Both the position numbers and the translations under genes were made by a program. The notes beneath the pieces are model-generated. The model saw only the letters and a list, made by a program, of their open reading frames with translations, did no database searches and had not been told where the DNA came from. DNA of 64,000 nucleotides, taken from contig JABMLP010000001.1 in NCBI GenBank assembly GCA_013176395.1, positions 992,001 to 1,056,000 of the forward strand, given 5' to 3'. The DNA is from Venturia oleaginea. Lineage: Eukaryota > Ascomycota > Dothideomycetes > Venturiales > Venturiaceae. Of the stretch, positions 32,115-43,962 are shown piece after piece (position 1 is the stretch's first letter; every line of letters starts with the position of its first letter).

Positions 32115-33931
32115 ATGAACCCCGCTGAGGCGCAACGAGCCCTCCGCCATTTGTATAGAAACAGCCCTCGCCGACTACCATATCCTAGAACCACCCTCTG
32201 TCACGCCTGTATACGATCACTTCAAGCGACTCATAGACCCTTAACTCCTCTTAGAGCCCTTCCTGGACTCCAAATAGCCCACAATGGCCGGTCAACACTC
32301 TCGAGGCCACAAGGACGGGCCATGGCCACAGCTGGTCCCGCGCCCACCCAGATGGAAGATCCTCAAAACTATCATGGACCCATAGCAGAGTATGATCTGA
32401 GGGTGCGTCATGGCAAGCTGAGGGACGATGAACACCAGAGGAGTAGGTAGTTGGGACTTCATAGCTATACCATAAAATTCTAATGTATGAACAACTAGCC
32501 ATTATCCAGAACCTGCAGAATCTCCACGACATGCTTGCCCATTACGATCCTCCCAAAGTTGAACATCCTACCGTTGAATCCCTCCAGCCCGTGAAGAAGT
32601 CGTTTTTCTCCATATTCGATCGCAAATTAAACAATAAGCCGAAATTAGATATCCCAGACCACGTACCGAAAGGCATATACATGTATGGAGACGTAGGAAG
32701 CGGGAAGACAATGATGATGGATCTCTTCCACGACACTTTACCGCCCAATATTAAAGAGAAGAAGCGTATACACTTTGCCAACTTTATGCAAGATGCTCAT
32801 CGTGAGCTGCACAAGATCAGGATGAGGTACGGAAACGACTTTGATGCGGTACCCTTTGTGGCTGCTCAGATAGCGGAGAAGAGTAACGTTTTGTGCTTTG
32901 ATGAGTTTCAATGTACCGATGTGGCAGACGCTATGATTTTGCGAAGGTGTGTTTTGTGACTCTGGGTTCGAAAGATTTACTAACAGACTGGCAGACTCTG
33001 CGAATCGCTTATGCACCATGGCGTTGTTGTGGTCACCACCTCCAATAGACACCCGAACGACCTGTACAAGAACGGCATACAACGAGAATCCTTCATACCA
33101 TGCATCAATTTGCTGAAAGAGCGTTTACGTGTGATCAATCTGGACTCGGAGACTGATTATCGTAAAATCCCTAGACCGCCTTCTGGCGTCTATCACCATC
33201 CGCTCGATAAGTCAGCACATACACATGCAGACAAGTGGTTCAAGTTTCTTGGCGACCCCGAAAACGATCCCCCTCATCCTGCAACACATACAGTTTGGGG
33301 ACGAGACATCCAGGTGCCAAAGGCAAGTGGCAAGGCAGCCTGGTTCTCATTCGATGAGCTTATTGGCCGTGCCACTGGAGCGGCCGACTATATCGAGCTA
33401 ATGAAGAGTTATGAGGCTTTCATCATCACAGATGTGCCAGCAATGGACCATAAAAGTCGTAATCTTGCGCGCCGCTTCATCACATTTATCGACGCCATGT
33501 ACGAGAGTCGAGTAAGTAGTGTAGACTCATTTCTCATTGTACAGCTCACTGACGTTCGGTAGGCCAAGCTAGTAATGACCTCTGCTCGGCCACTTACTCA
33601 ACTTTTCATGTCCAAATCTGAATTGGAGGACGCAACGCATACTGGCCAAGACAAGGGTACCATTCACAAGGGCGATGAGCATCACGATGTCAGCGATGTG
33701 ATGCGCAGTCTCATGGACGACCTAGGCATGAACATGAACATGCTGAAGAACAGCAGTTTGTTCTCTGGCGATGAGGAAAGATTTGCCTTTGCACGTGCAT
33801 TGAGCAGATTGAGTGAGATGGGGAGTCAGGACTGGGTCGATCGTGGCTTAGGACTGGAGAAGAAGGGAGGCAAAGGAGAATTGGAAAGCTGGCAAAGAGT
33901 CAGGAGTAGGTGGAGAGAAGACAGCATGTGA
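32115..33931 (+). CDS. AFG1: AFG1-type mitochondrial AAA ATPase
   Basis: Exons 32115-32442, 32499-32946, 32995-33511 and 33563-33931 (introns 56, 48 and 51 nt) join in frame to give 553 residues. The first 60 residues are Arg/Leu-rich without acids, as in a mitochondrial presequence. The splice at 32442/32499 restores the family sequence RTIIQNLQNLHDML. Walker A is GDVGSGKT and Walker B NVLCFDEFQ. GVVVVTTSNRHPNDLYKNGI, then QRESFIPCINLLKERLRVIN, is the typical AFG1/LACE1 second half. Members help degrade or release subunits of mitochondrial complexes such as cytochrome oxidase. The protein ends in a charged tail. It is a strong family match. Confidence 0.93.
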
Positions 33932-34448
33932 GTTGGACATCATGGCATGCCACACGATGTGACGCGACGCGGCTAGATGCAGAGACACCCTAAAATTCAT
34001 CAATATATGATAGGTATGTTCTACCAAACAATTATCCTATTGTAGATTATAATACTAAAAACAGTTCGAAAATTCATTGATCGCAAATACCCAATTTCGC
34101 GTGTTGCCAAAGTTCTAATCTACGATGCGAACGTTCCTTCAGGTCATTTTAAAGACCAACGATCAGAAGTGCATGCGACTATGCTATTGGTATTGCGGCC
34201 GAGCACTCTTGACAACAACGCCTCCATCACTATATGCGGTCAAGAAGGTGATTGTGATTACGCGTAGTACCATCGGCTCGGTGGAACACTTCGGAGTTTT
34301 TACTGGCGGACAATTTTTTGGTTGCAAGCGGAGGCGGACGAGATTGGTAAGGCGAGCATTGGCGAATACAGCAAGACTATATACATATAGTCTGAATGAG
34401 ATCCCGGCAACCAGTTTATTGTCCTACGGTATCTCAACTTGCATCACT
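33932..34448. other. Intergenic region upstream of the asparaginase gene
   Basis: AT-rich near 34000-34060. An open frame from 34125 runs in-frame into the asparaginase, but its residues do not resemble a leader, so I regard it as untranslated. Confidence 0.5.
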
Positions 34449-35675
34449 ATGAGATCTCCAATGCTGGTGGCTGCTACAGCTTTGCTGCTGACTGCCGTGA
34501 ATGCTCTGCCTGACGTCTCACGAACTCAGATTCGTCAAGCGAGAACAGCGAGCGAAAGGCTGGGATTGAAATGGCTCGGAGGTAACAGTACCCTTCCCAA
34601 GATCCTGTACGTTATTTCAAAGCCATGAAGTCGAGCAGCACAGTTAATATCGCATAGCTTTCTCGACGCGGGAGGGACCATTTTCGCAGGATCGGAGGAT
34701 GGGGCACTAGATGACACTCAATATGGGTCATTGGGCATCAACTCAACAGAGCTCATTGGAAGAAATCCCTATCTACTCAATCACACGCAGTTGGCCATTA
34801 GTAGTTGGAGGTCGGAAGACAGTTCAACTGGTAGCAGCGACTCCTTCGTCATGAATATGACACGCTTTGCTCACGATGCCCTATGCTCCGGAGATAGCGA
34901 TATTGCTGGAGCTGTGTTCACCCACCCTACGAATTCTATGGAAGAAACCGCCTTCCTCATGGACAGCCTCATCAACTGCGGCAAGCCAATCGTTGGCACG
35001 GGTGCTATGCGGCCATGGACACATCTGTCATATGATGGCGATAGTAATTTCTTCAACGCAGTGATGCTAGCAGCAAGCCCGGAGTCTCGCAATCGAGGAC
35101 TGATGGTCGCGTTCAACGGTCGCATCATATCTGGGTATTGGGTCACAAAGCTGCATTCGACAAACCCGGATGCATTTGGTGCCAGTGCTGGTGGAGATCT
35201 GGGAATGTTCATCAATAGCCTCCCCATCTTCTATAACACGCCCTCGCAACCCGTCCTCAAACGAACTTTCGACATCGCCAAGGTCTCGGCTTATTCTTAT
35301 CCCACCCTGCCCAAAGTCGATATTCTCTACCTTGCGCGAGAATTCGACGGCAGGCTTGTTCTCAACGCGCACGCCAATGGAGCCAAGGGCATTGTCGTCG
35401 CCGGAACAGGGAATGGAGTCATTCCTGGTGGTAATCAGAAAGAGGTTCAGAAAGCGCTCAAAGATGGTCTTCAGGTTGTCGTTAGTACTCGCACTCCTTT
35501 TGGAGTGAGTACTTCGAGCCCAGTGCCTACGTACGCGAAAGCAGGGTTCTTGCATGTCAACCAGGCCAGGGTGTTATTGCAGCTGTCTATCGCGAGTGGA
35601 AGGAATATGAATCAGACGCGTGATGAGATATTTGAGAGAGGGTTTAGGACGGCTATTGGGTACCCGCCGATTTGA
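34449..35675 (+). CDS. Secreted type II L-asparaginase
   Basis: Exons 34449-34606 and 34658-35675 (intron 51 nt) join in frame to give 391 residues. ATG 34449 gives a signal peptide MRSPMLVAATALLLTAVNAL. The join makes LFLDAGGTIFAGSEDGAL, the N-terminal catalytic threonine motif (GGTI). GAVFTHPTNSMEETAFLMDS is the second signature, in which the usual THGTDTMEE is changed to THPTNSMEE: Gly to Pro, Asp to Ser-side substitutions. KPIVGTGAMRPWTHLSYDGD follows, then GNGVIPGG at the interdomain strand. Type II enzymes hydrolyse external asparagine. The altered THGTD-like motif, which normally carries the second catalytic Thr and Asp, raises doubt about full activity. It is alone, without a transporter or nitrogen cluster. 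Confidence 0.88.
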
Positions 35676-35837
35676 CCTTGCAGGGAAGCGGATGTTAGTT
35701 TCACTCGTCGTAGCTTTGTCGATTCTTTGCCGTCTCCCAGGGTGTAGCGAGGCTCGAATTATAATGTGCAACTTACAAACCATCTCGACAAATTTTCAAT
35801 AACTTATAAATAATCTTCTTGTCCTGTCACAACTATA

Positions 35838-36089
35838 TGTCACGGTACGACTGCGGAAAAGTCTTTCCCGCCGTTAGGGTGGCCCCACGGCACGTGATTA
35901 AGGCAGAACCGTAGTTCTGCCGAGGAAAGGTTTTAAGCCTGCGTGGCTTCAACCACTTCGTAGCTCTGAGCTACGTCCTGTCGTTAAACCTGCCTGTTGG
36001 TTTGCCTGCCAGTTCGTATATAGCCTGTTGAATGACACCTGTTCCTGCTGCTGCTCCTTCCTCCTAATACCCGAACCCGCCCCGTGACA
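35838..36089. mobile_element. Solo LTR-like element
   Basis: It begins TGTCACGG and ends CCGTGACA, an 8 bp terminal inverted repeat with the TG...CA ends of retroviral-type LTRs. It is 252 bp, with a TATA-like TATATAGC near 36016. The interior holds several strong hairpins. Flanks (CTATA and TAATT) show no matching target duplication. No gag or pol sequence adjoins, so it would be a solo LTR. Superfamily uncertain, probably Ty3-like by end sequence. Confidence 0.6.
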
Positions 36090-36209
36090 TAATTGCAAGC
36101 CGTTAGCCTCAAAGATTCTGTATACCTCCGTGTGGAGGTACAATATAGTGCGCAATTCTCTGCCCCCAACGATATCCCATTCTTACTTCTTTGTTTGACC
36201 CAGTCAATT

Positions 36210-36286
36210 AGAGATCGATATTGCTAAATCCCTGGTAATCCTCAAAAATAAATTCACCAGAAATTTGTCAATACTAATCTAGAATC
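36210..36286. repeat. Palindromic repeat family, copy 8
   Basis: The left arm GAGATCGATATTGCTAAATC (then CCTGG) is mirrored by CCAGAAATTTGTCAATACTA with ATCT. It lies about 120 bp from the LTR-like element, intergenic. Confidence 0.55.
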
Positions 36287-36289
36287 AAG

Positions 36290-36880
36290 GCACTCCAAAT
36301 TGAACAGTAAGATTACCTTCGGTGTCAAGATACTCCGAGAGGGCACGGAATCATGCAAACGGCCAACCACTCTGGCTCTGGCTGGAACAAAACATGAAAG
36401 TAACATGGGTTTCTTGTTCACCTGTTCGAGTTATGGGAAATTTCAGGTTCCATGAATTACCAAAAGGTCAGGCTAATAATCACCAGTTTTATTTTATCGC
36501 CTTTCATCACCAGAAGCTCTCGTCGATTGAACAGTTGCACCATCCAACAAGCTCTTCCACACCTCGGGCAAAATCGAAAATGAAATCATGTACTCCTTTC
36601 TTCGCACTACAGCGAACACTGCCTCCCTTTAAAGCTCGTTCCATTTCTATTCATTGTGATCTTCATATCCAAGCCCTCATACCAACATTGTATAACAGCG
36701 GCGATCTGGACGGGTACAAGCTCTCTCAAATAGATTTCTTGCCTTCTTTAGCAAAGTCACCCAGGCTAGTCATCCGAGTATCATTGGGAGGCGTTGCAGG
36801 AAATAATTTATTGATTTTGCAGTTTCAAGATCCAAACACCCACTTCCCCACCAGTTCATGAACTCCACAGGCCCCATCGC
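36290..36880. other. 3' flank of the cystathionine beta-lyase gene
   Basis: An open plus-strand frame (36322-36861) has unremarkable composition and reads antisense up to the end of the cystathionine beta-lyase gene. I treat it as non-coding. Confidence 0.5.
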
Positions 36881-38250
36881 TTATGCAGATCCAAGCACCC
36901 GTCCCGCAGCTTCAGGGTTGTATGGCTCAATACCGTCCAAAGTAACCTTGACAGCGCCAGCCTGGACAAGTGCTCTCCTCAAATCATCGATCAAATCTTC
37001 TGCATCCTCAATTCCCACACATAGCCTGATGATATCCTCGGGCATCTCCCTCTCAGCCCTTGTCTTCGCGTCGATACTCGCGTGGCTCATGCGGCATGGC
37101 ATACTTATCAAGGAATTGACACATCCAAAACTGACACTGATAGCCCATAACTTCGCGCTCTCAACGATTCGTTCGGAGAGTTTAATGTCGCCAGTTTCGA
37201 AGGACAAAACGGCACCAGCACCACGGGCCATGCTGTGGTGAAGGTCGTATTGTGGGTGGCTTTTCAGACCTGGATACCGGACCTTGAAGCCATGAGTCTC
37301 GAGGAAGTTGGCTACGAGTTGGGCATTGTTTTGTTGTCTTTCCATGCGGATGGCTAGGGTTTTCAGACCGCGCATCAGAAGAAAGGCGTCATTCGGCGCG
37401 AGGCCGACACCTGTCGCGTTGATTGTGAAGAACAGCTTGTCCCCAAGCGCATTGTCGTTTACAGCTAGCACACCTGCCATGAGATCGTGATGTCCGCTCA
37501 AGTATTTTGTACCGGATTCGTATACGATGTCGGCGCCGAGTTCGAGGGGATTGAGGAGCATGGGGGAGAGCATAGTATTGTCAACGACCACGAGAGCGCT
37601 CGCATTACGGTCGTGAACGTAACGTGCGACGGTGGGGATGTCGACGATCTTGATGAGAGGGTTCGTGGGTGTTTCGAGGAGGACCATGGCAGTCTTGTCC
37701 GAGAGCACTGCTTTCACTGCCTCTGGATTTGTGGTGTCGACGTGGTGTACGATAACTCCGCCATTAGAGCTGAGGTACTTGAGAAGACGATGAGTGCCGC
37801 CATATAAATCATCTCCTGTCACGACTTCATCGCCTGGTCGCAGAATCCGAGTGATGACGTCCAATGCAGTCATGCCAGAATTGACAACCAGCGCCCTCTG
37901 CGCATTCATAATCTTGGCGAGGTGTCGCTCGAGATGTGTTCGTGTAGGATTGCCCGAGCGGCTGTAGTCGTACTCGCCACCGCCGCTGCCAGAGGTTTGT
38001 TTGAAGGTTGCCGACTGTAACGCACATATTAGCAATTAACCATTTCTGAGTGAAGGATGGTAAGAACCTGATAGATGGGCATGCTACTGGCATTGTACTG
38101 GTCATTGCTCTCAGTATAGACCAATTCCGTCGCCAAAGCATACCGTCTTCCAGCGTGCGGACTGGACGGTGCAGGCGATGGAGGCAAGTCATGACCGTCG
38201 AGATCGGTGACCCTGGGGGCCTTTCCTTTGGCCTTTTCCAAAAGACTCAT
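36881..38250 (-). CDS. Cystathionine beta-lyase
   Basis: Exons 38068-38250 and 36881-38014 (intron 53 nt) join in frame to give 438 residues. It is a PLP enzyme of the Cys/Met metabolism family that cleaves cystathionine to homocysteine, pyruvate and ammonia. ATFKQTSGSGGGEYDYSRSG, then NPTR, is the family opening, with the Tyr and Arg that contact cofactor phosphate. VNSGMTALDVITRILRPGDE, VVVDNTMLSPMLLNPLELGA and the Schiff-base lysine in ESGTKYLSGHHDLMAG follow. GCVNSLISMPCRMSHASI is the substrate carboxylate loop. It resembles Aspergillus MetG more than gamma-lyases. An in-frame ATG at 38379 would add 43 residues that do not look conserved; I prefer MSLLEKAKGK at 38250. Confidence 0.9.
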
Positions 38251-39011
38251 CACTGTCTGAAGAGACTTGAGTTGGTAATGTTTGGCTGGTAGGAGGGAAA
38301 GGCGAATTTCAAGACCAAAGTCTGAGTAGAGTAAAGTGGTGTTTGCTGCGGGCGTTGAGGCCTTTCTGAATCCTCTCAAACCAGGAAGTTGGAGGATATA
38401 CAGTCGTAGTAACTGGGAAACATAGAATTGAGGGCTGATTTCATGGGAGACGACGAAGTGAAGAGTCGGGCTTTTGAATGAGAAATGGAGCCACGGTCAA
38501 ATTCGCGGCCCAATTCGATGTGCGGCAACCGGAGGCTGGTGATTGGTCCGAAATGATACCATTCTCAAAATTACTGCTCAATTGTCGTTGTGAACCTTTG
38601 CTTCGGGTACAGAAAGGATTCGATTTGACCGTGTATGGCGAACGAATAGCTTCAGATTAGACAAAAGAACTACCTTTTCGTTGTTTACACCTTGACTGTT
38701 TCCTACTATTCAACTCTTTCCAAGGCTGACATCGGGAATAACTCCAACATTTCCCCACAACGGTTTCGAACCCGAGAAGATCCTAGCCGAATCGAAGCTG
38801 ACCTGTAAATTGTGTAATGGACATCAGCCACCGAAACTGGAAAGGCAAACAAAGAATGTCATTGATACTCAATAGGACAAGACCGAGAATAGATACATAG
38901 TAGCATCAGCAAAGCGCTACATTCAACGCCAGACACCATGCATGATGTCCTGTCCAACCTTCGTCCAAATCCAAAAAACAAGTCTCAAATTATGCCCACG
39001 ACCATCATCTA
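38251..39011. other. Intergenic region
   Basis: It holds the presumed promoter of the cystathionine beta-lyase gene and the 3' flank of the DUF2415 gene. Nothing else is seen. Confidence 0.5.
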
Positions 39012-41122
39012 TCATTTCATTTCAATCGAAGGCATCATCATCCTACCCCGAACATTGATTTCGTACTCAAACACCCCCTTGTCACACGCCGCCCAAATTT
39101 TTCTTCCGTCCCAGCTCACTGCCAATCCTGCTGTTCGCAGGCCGTATCTAGAATCGTAAGTATCTTGCCTATAATGACCCAGTTGATGGTACCTTTCTGC
39201 TTCTCGATTGTGCAACGTTCGTCTTCGAGCATGTTCTTGCAGCAAAGCCCGCCGTCGCCGAATATCGCTGGCCACGGTGTTCATCGGAGGCGGAGATGTA
39301 CGTCGAGATGGTTCATGTTGAAACAGCGTGCCAGCCTCGCCATCGGCTGTGATGGCCACTATAGTTGCCCAATCAGGCAATGTTGATGATGTAGGCTGCG
39401 AGCTGGATGAAAAGGAACCTAACTCATTTAGCAGCCGGCTAGAAAATCTACTTGAACTGCCTGCACCACCCTCGCCAGCGAATGAAGATGTCTGTCGTCG
39501 AGTTCCGTAAGAGTTCGGCTCAGCTTCAGTACCCGTCATATGGTCACGCATGTAGTCATGCACCAACCGAGTACTACCAGGCAGGAGGTGTGTGGTATCA
39601 ACATGGCTTTGTCTGACTAGATCTGGAAAGTCTTGGGAGAAGGCAGAAGACTGTCTGGCCTCTTGCCGCTGAGCTGCGGTAAGTCGATGCGCCCTGCCCG
39701 AGAGTTCCGAGTAGTGAATGCTTCTTGCTGCTGAGCTGTTTCGCAACGAGTCCAGTCGTTGTCGCCCAAGTGCCTGTTCACGCTCTCGGTCTCGCGCCGC
39801 CAACTGACCCATGGCTCGAAACGCATCGTCTGCGTCTATTGGACTGTCGTTGTCGATTCCGTGAGATCGAAGCTGGCGGTGATAATCTGCCTCTGCATCG
39901 TCCTGGCGTACTTGGATATGTCTGTTTGTCGGATTGTCCTTGACGTTGACAAATTTTGGCCCATCGTGTTCAGGGGAGAGTTGTAGAACCTGTCGCGCAC
40001 GCAAGCCATTTCTCAAGTCTGCAACACATACTCGGCCCTGGTCCTCAGACCAAATGAGAAGATCTGATGGACTCGGGGAGAATAGCATGGTACGCACAGC
40101 ACCCGGACACCCACCAAAAGGGAGAGTAAGCTCTGCTCTTGTCGATGCGATGACAGCAACTATTGAGTCTTCACCTTGCTCCAGTGATTTGAGCGCCTCT
40201 ACATCAATGATGCTGATGTAGCCCATTTCCGACGCCACTGCACACAGCCTTCCATTTGGCGACCACGCAGTTGAGAAATAGCCTGTTGAGGCGATATGTT
40301 TTGGAACGTGTAACAAAACAACATCCAGCAGCTCCCACATGCAATGGGTAGATGCAAATTTTTGCGACTCCGCATCTGGAACGGGTTTCAGATTCGCTCT
40401 TTCGTAAAAATAACACTGTTGATAATCGCCAACTGCTATCAACAATTGACCATCAGGAGAAATTGTTGCATGATTGACAGGAAATGGAAGCTCGAGAACA
40501 GCAGTCTCCTTTTGTTGACTCAAAGAGAAGATACGTATCGACTTATCGTTGTTGGTCAGAACAGCAACGACATCGTCCGCAATGGCAGGATGATCGCTCG
40601 TTAGTTTATGGATGGATATCGAATTGACAATCTCGTCCCCGAGCTTTTCAAGGCTAACATGCGGCGGCGGCGGTGGCAAAACTCGGTTTCCAAAATAGTC
40701 AACCTCTGCTGTAGGATCCAGCCGTATCACAGCAAATGTGCCCTTATCCCCACCGCCTGTACAGATCCAGCCATATCCCGCCGAGGTGCATCTGGCTCCC
40801 CATGGTAGTTTTGCAATATGCGTTCGTATGCCAGTCTCGACATTGAGTGAGTAAATGTCGTTTCCGCTTGCGAAGTATAATAGGTCGCCATCAGGGTTGC
40901 TGATGTAGTTACGAAGTTGCCAATGGCTGTTGGAACGTCAGTTCGGATGAGCGAGGAAAGATGGAGACGAGCATTCATACTGTATAGGTATATTTGTGCT
41001 AAAGAATTTGGGATTCTTGTGGACGAAAGACTCGGTGTCGTAAATGCTGGGACGGCGTTAATTTATGTTTGCAATGTATGCGGGCAGACCACAACATACA
41101 TGGACGAGTCAATTACGGTCAT
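39012..41122 (-). CDS. DUF2415 WD40-like protein
   Basis: Exons 41100-41122, 40981-41046 and 39012-40926 (introns 53 and 54 nt) join in frame to give 667 residues. The tiny first exons give MTVIDSS and IYDTESFVHKNPKFF, leading into IPIHHWQLRNYISNPDGDLL, the expected family opening. Repeated beta-propeller-like strands follow (ISPDGQLLIAVGDYQQCYFY, TAWSPNGRLCAVASEMGYIS). Then comes the DUF2415 signature AVRTMLFSPSPSDLLIWSED, followed by QGRVCVADLR. The C-terminal third is Ser/Arg-rich and disordered, ending in a last propeller strand (LRTAGLAVSWDGRKIWAACD). The function is not established in filamentous fungi; some related proteins act in transcriptional signalling. The start in a 23 nt exon is the weakest part. 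Confidence 0.82.
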
Positions 41123-41771
41123 TGCGATGGTCTTCGCGGTATTCCACCGCTCATGCTTTGTATGTATCTCTCTCCTAGAAAAAGACCAGGCTCAATCGCA
41201 GAGGCAGGCGGTTGCTTCGTGTGAGGAGGATACGAGTCTGCGGATATGATGCTACGTCAGACAACGGTGGTTTGTCGTGGAGGCGCTGCTAGGCTGCGGC
41301 TATCTTTTGTGATCGAGAGTGCGATTTGGCTGATGTACAGGCTTATAGTAGGTGTGTCAATTTGTGATTCGGAGCGCTACAGTAGGTGACGAGACGGAGT
41401 TGGGTGTTGGGATTTGGGGAAGCAGGAGGCAGGAATGGCGCGGAAAAAATAGTACAAGTGATCGAGGCAGAGGCGATGTGCTCTGGAAGTACAAGAGATA
41501 TAATCGAGGGAATAACAATACTGATAGTAATGTAAAACTTTCGCCAAAAGTGGTCGCGGTTCCTTTGATGTCCGCTCACAAGGTCGTGGCGTTTGCCGTT
41601 GTACGGTTCTAGTGGGTCAGAGTGATTTAGCCGAAGATTTTCTTTTAAGCTTCGTGCTTCGATGATTTTCGATCCTCTTCCCATATAAATCCTTTCTCGC
41701 CATCATCACCCAGAAACATCCTCTCCATTCACTCCCACCTACTGTGCTTCATATTCTCTTAACACATCACC
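41123..41771. promoter_or_regulatory. Divergent promoter, DUF2415 and Hsp70 genes
   Basis: A TATA-like element TATAAAT lies at 41684-41690, 82 bp before the Hsp70 ATG. Upstream (about 41629-41680) TTC triplets recur in GAAGATTTTC and AGCTTCGTGCTTCGA, suggestive of a heat-shock element, but the 5 bp phasing is imperfect. Confidence 0.45.
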
Positions 41772-43962
41772 ATGCTGTCCTCAAGACTGTCGCGGAGCGT
41801 ACGTATTTTCACAGCTCCTTCTGTAAATTCGAGTCGCATGCTCATTATGCTATCACAGGTACTGCCCAAAGCCACACACTACTTCCGCACATCGTCTCTT
41901 AGATCTCCGTTGGTTTCATCGTTTCGACGAAGCTATGCCGAAGAGAAGATCAAGGGCGCCGTTATCGGTATCGATCTGGGAACCACAAACTCGGCTGTGG
42001 CTGTAATGGAGGGCAAGGTGCCACGCATAATAGAAAACGCTGAAGGTTCGTCAGCTAAGCATTGATGGATGGCATCATTCGAACTCGGCGACTAATTGTA
42101 TCTCCAGGTACTCGAACAACGCCATCCGTTGTTGGCTTCACCAAGGATGGCGAGCGTCTTGTTGGTATCGCAGCAAAGCGTCAAGCAGTTGTCAACCCAG
42201 AGAACACCCTTTTCGCAACCAAGCGCCTTATCGGAAGAAAGTTCACCGACGCTGAAGTCCAGCGCGATGTCCAACAGGTTCCATACAAAATCGTGCAGCA
42301 CACCAACGGTGACGCATGGGTCGAGGCACAAGGACAGAAATGTGAGCTCCATTAATATACTTCTACATTACAGCAAACGCTAACTTACCGGAAGACTCTC
42401 CATCTCAGATAGGTGGTTTCGTTCTCGGAAAGATGAAGGAGACTGCTCAGGCCTACCTCGGAAAAGATGTCAAGAACGCCGTCGTGACCGTTCCCGCATA
42501 CTTCAACGATTCTCAGCGTCAAGCTACAAAGGATGCCGGTGCCATCTCCGGTCTTAATGTCCTCCGTGTTATCAACGAGCCAACTGCTGCCGCACTCGCT
42601 TACGGTCTAGACAAGGAGAGCGACCGAATCGTTGCTGTTTACGATTTGGGTGGTGGAACTTTCGATGTCTCTGTTCTTGAGATCCAGAAGGGTGTTTTCG
42701 AGGTCAAGTCCACCAATGGTGACACTCATCTCGGTGGTGAAGACTTCGACATTACTCTAGTCCGCCACTTGGTCCAGCAATTCAAGAAAGAGTCTGGTAT
42801 CGATCTGTCCAACGACCGCATGGCTATCCAGCGTATTCGTGAAGCCGCTGAGAAGGCTAAAATCGAACTCTCGTCTTCCCTCCAAACCGACATCAACCTT
42901 CCCTTCATCACTGCCGATGCCTCCGGACCTAAGCACATCAACAGCAAGATGACCCGCGCGCAGCTCGAGGGTCTTGTCGACCCATTGATCCAGCGCACAA
43001 TCGACCCCGTCCGTAAGGCTCTCAAGGATGCCAACCTTACAGCCAAGGATATCCAGGAGGTCATCTTGGTCGGTGGTATGACTCGTATGCCAAAGGTTGC
43101 CGAATCAGTGAAGAGCATCTTCGGTCGCGATCCAGCCAAGGCTGTCAATCCCGATGAAGCCGTTGCCATTGGTGCCGCCATTCAGGGCGCCGTCCTCGCT
43201 GGTGAGGTCATGGATGTTCTCCTGCTCGATGTTACACCATTGTCCCTCGGAATTGAGACTCTTGGTGGTGTCTTCACTCGCTTGATCAATCGTAACACTA
43301 CCATTCCAACCAAGAAGTCCCAGGTCTTCTCCACTGCTGCTGACTACCAGTCTGCTGTTGAGATCAAGGTTTACCAGGGTGAGCGTGAGCTTGTCCGCGA
43401 CAATAAACTTCTCGGAAACTTCCAGCTCACTGGTATTCCACCTGCGACCCGTGGTGTTCCACAAATTGAGGTCACCTTCGACATTGACGCCGACAGCATC
43501 GTCCATGTTCACGCCAAGGACAAGGCGACTAACAAGGACCAGTCTATCACTCTCGCTTCCGGATCAGGTCTTTCAGACACTGAGATTGAGAACATGATGG
43601 CAGACGCCGAGCGTTACCAGGAGTCCGACAAGGAGCGAAAGGCCTCCATCGAGGCTGCCAACCGGTCCGACAGTGTGTTGAATGACACCGAGAAGGCCTT
43701 GAAGGAGTTCGAGGACCGTCTCGACAAGACCGAGTCTGAGAAGATCAAGGAGAAGATCACCTCACTCCGCGAAATCATCACCAAGAGCCAGGCTGGTGAG
43801 GGTACCATTACTGCTGCTGAGCTCAAGGAGAAGACCGATGAGCTCCAGACGGCTTCATTGACCTTATTCGATGCCCTACACAAGGCCCGCAACGACTCAC
43901 AAAACGCCGAGGCTAAGCCAGAGGAGCCAGCTGCTGGGTCCGAGGGCGAGAAGAAGTCTTGA
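41772..43962 (+). CDS. SSC1: Mitochondrial Hsp70 (Ssc1-type)
   Basis: Exons 41772-41798, 41859-42045, 42108-42341 and 42395-43962 (introns 60, 62 and 53 nt) join in frame to give 671 residues, against 654 in yeast Ssc1. The leader is a presequence ([20 protein letters not shown]). The ATPase domain has [49 protein letters not shown] and GGMTRMPKV. The substrate domain and linker show [20 protein letters not shown] and the binding region [20 protein letters not shown]. The mitochondrial form is clear from [14 protein letters not shown] and the acidic C-terminus without an EEVD end. It drives import and folding in the matrix. Codon use is strongly C-ending, as in highly expressed genes. Confidence 0.96.

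Noticed and set aside
34125..34448. In-frame upstream extension of the asparaginase
   Set aside because: Would bury the signal peptide starting at 34449, and the residues look random.
36322..36861. Plus-strand frame of 179 codons
   Set aside because: No conserved features, first part overlaps a repeat-rich interval, and it runs antisense to the end of the cystathionine beta-lyase gene.
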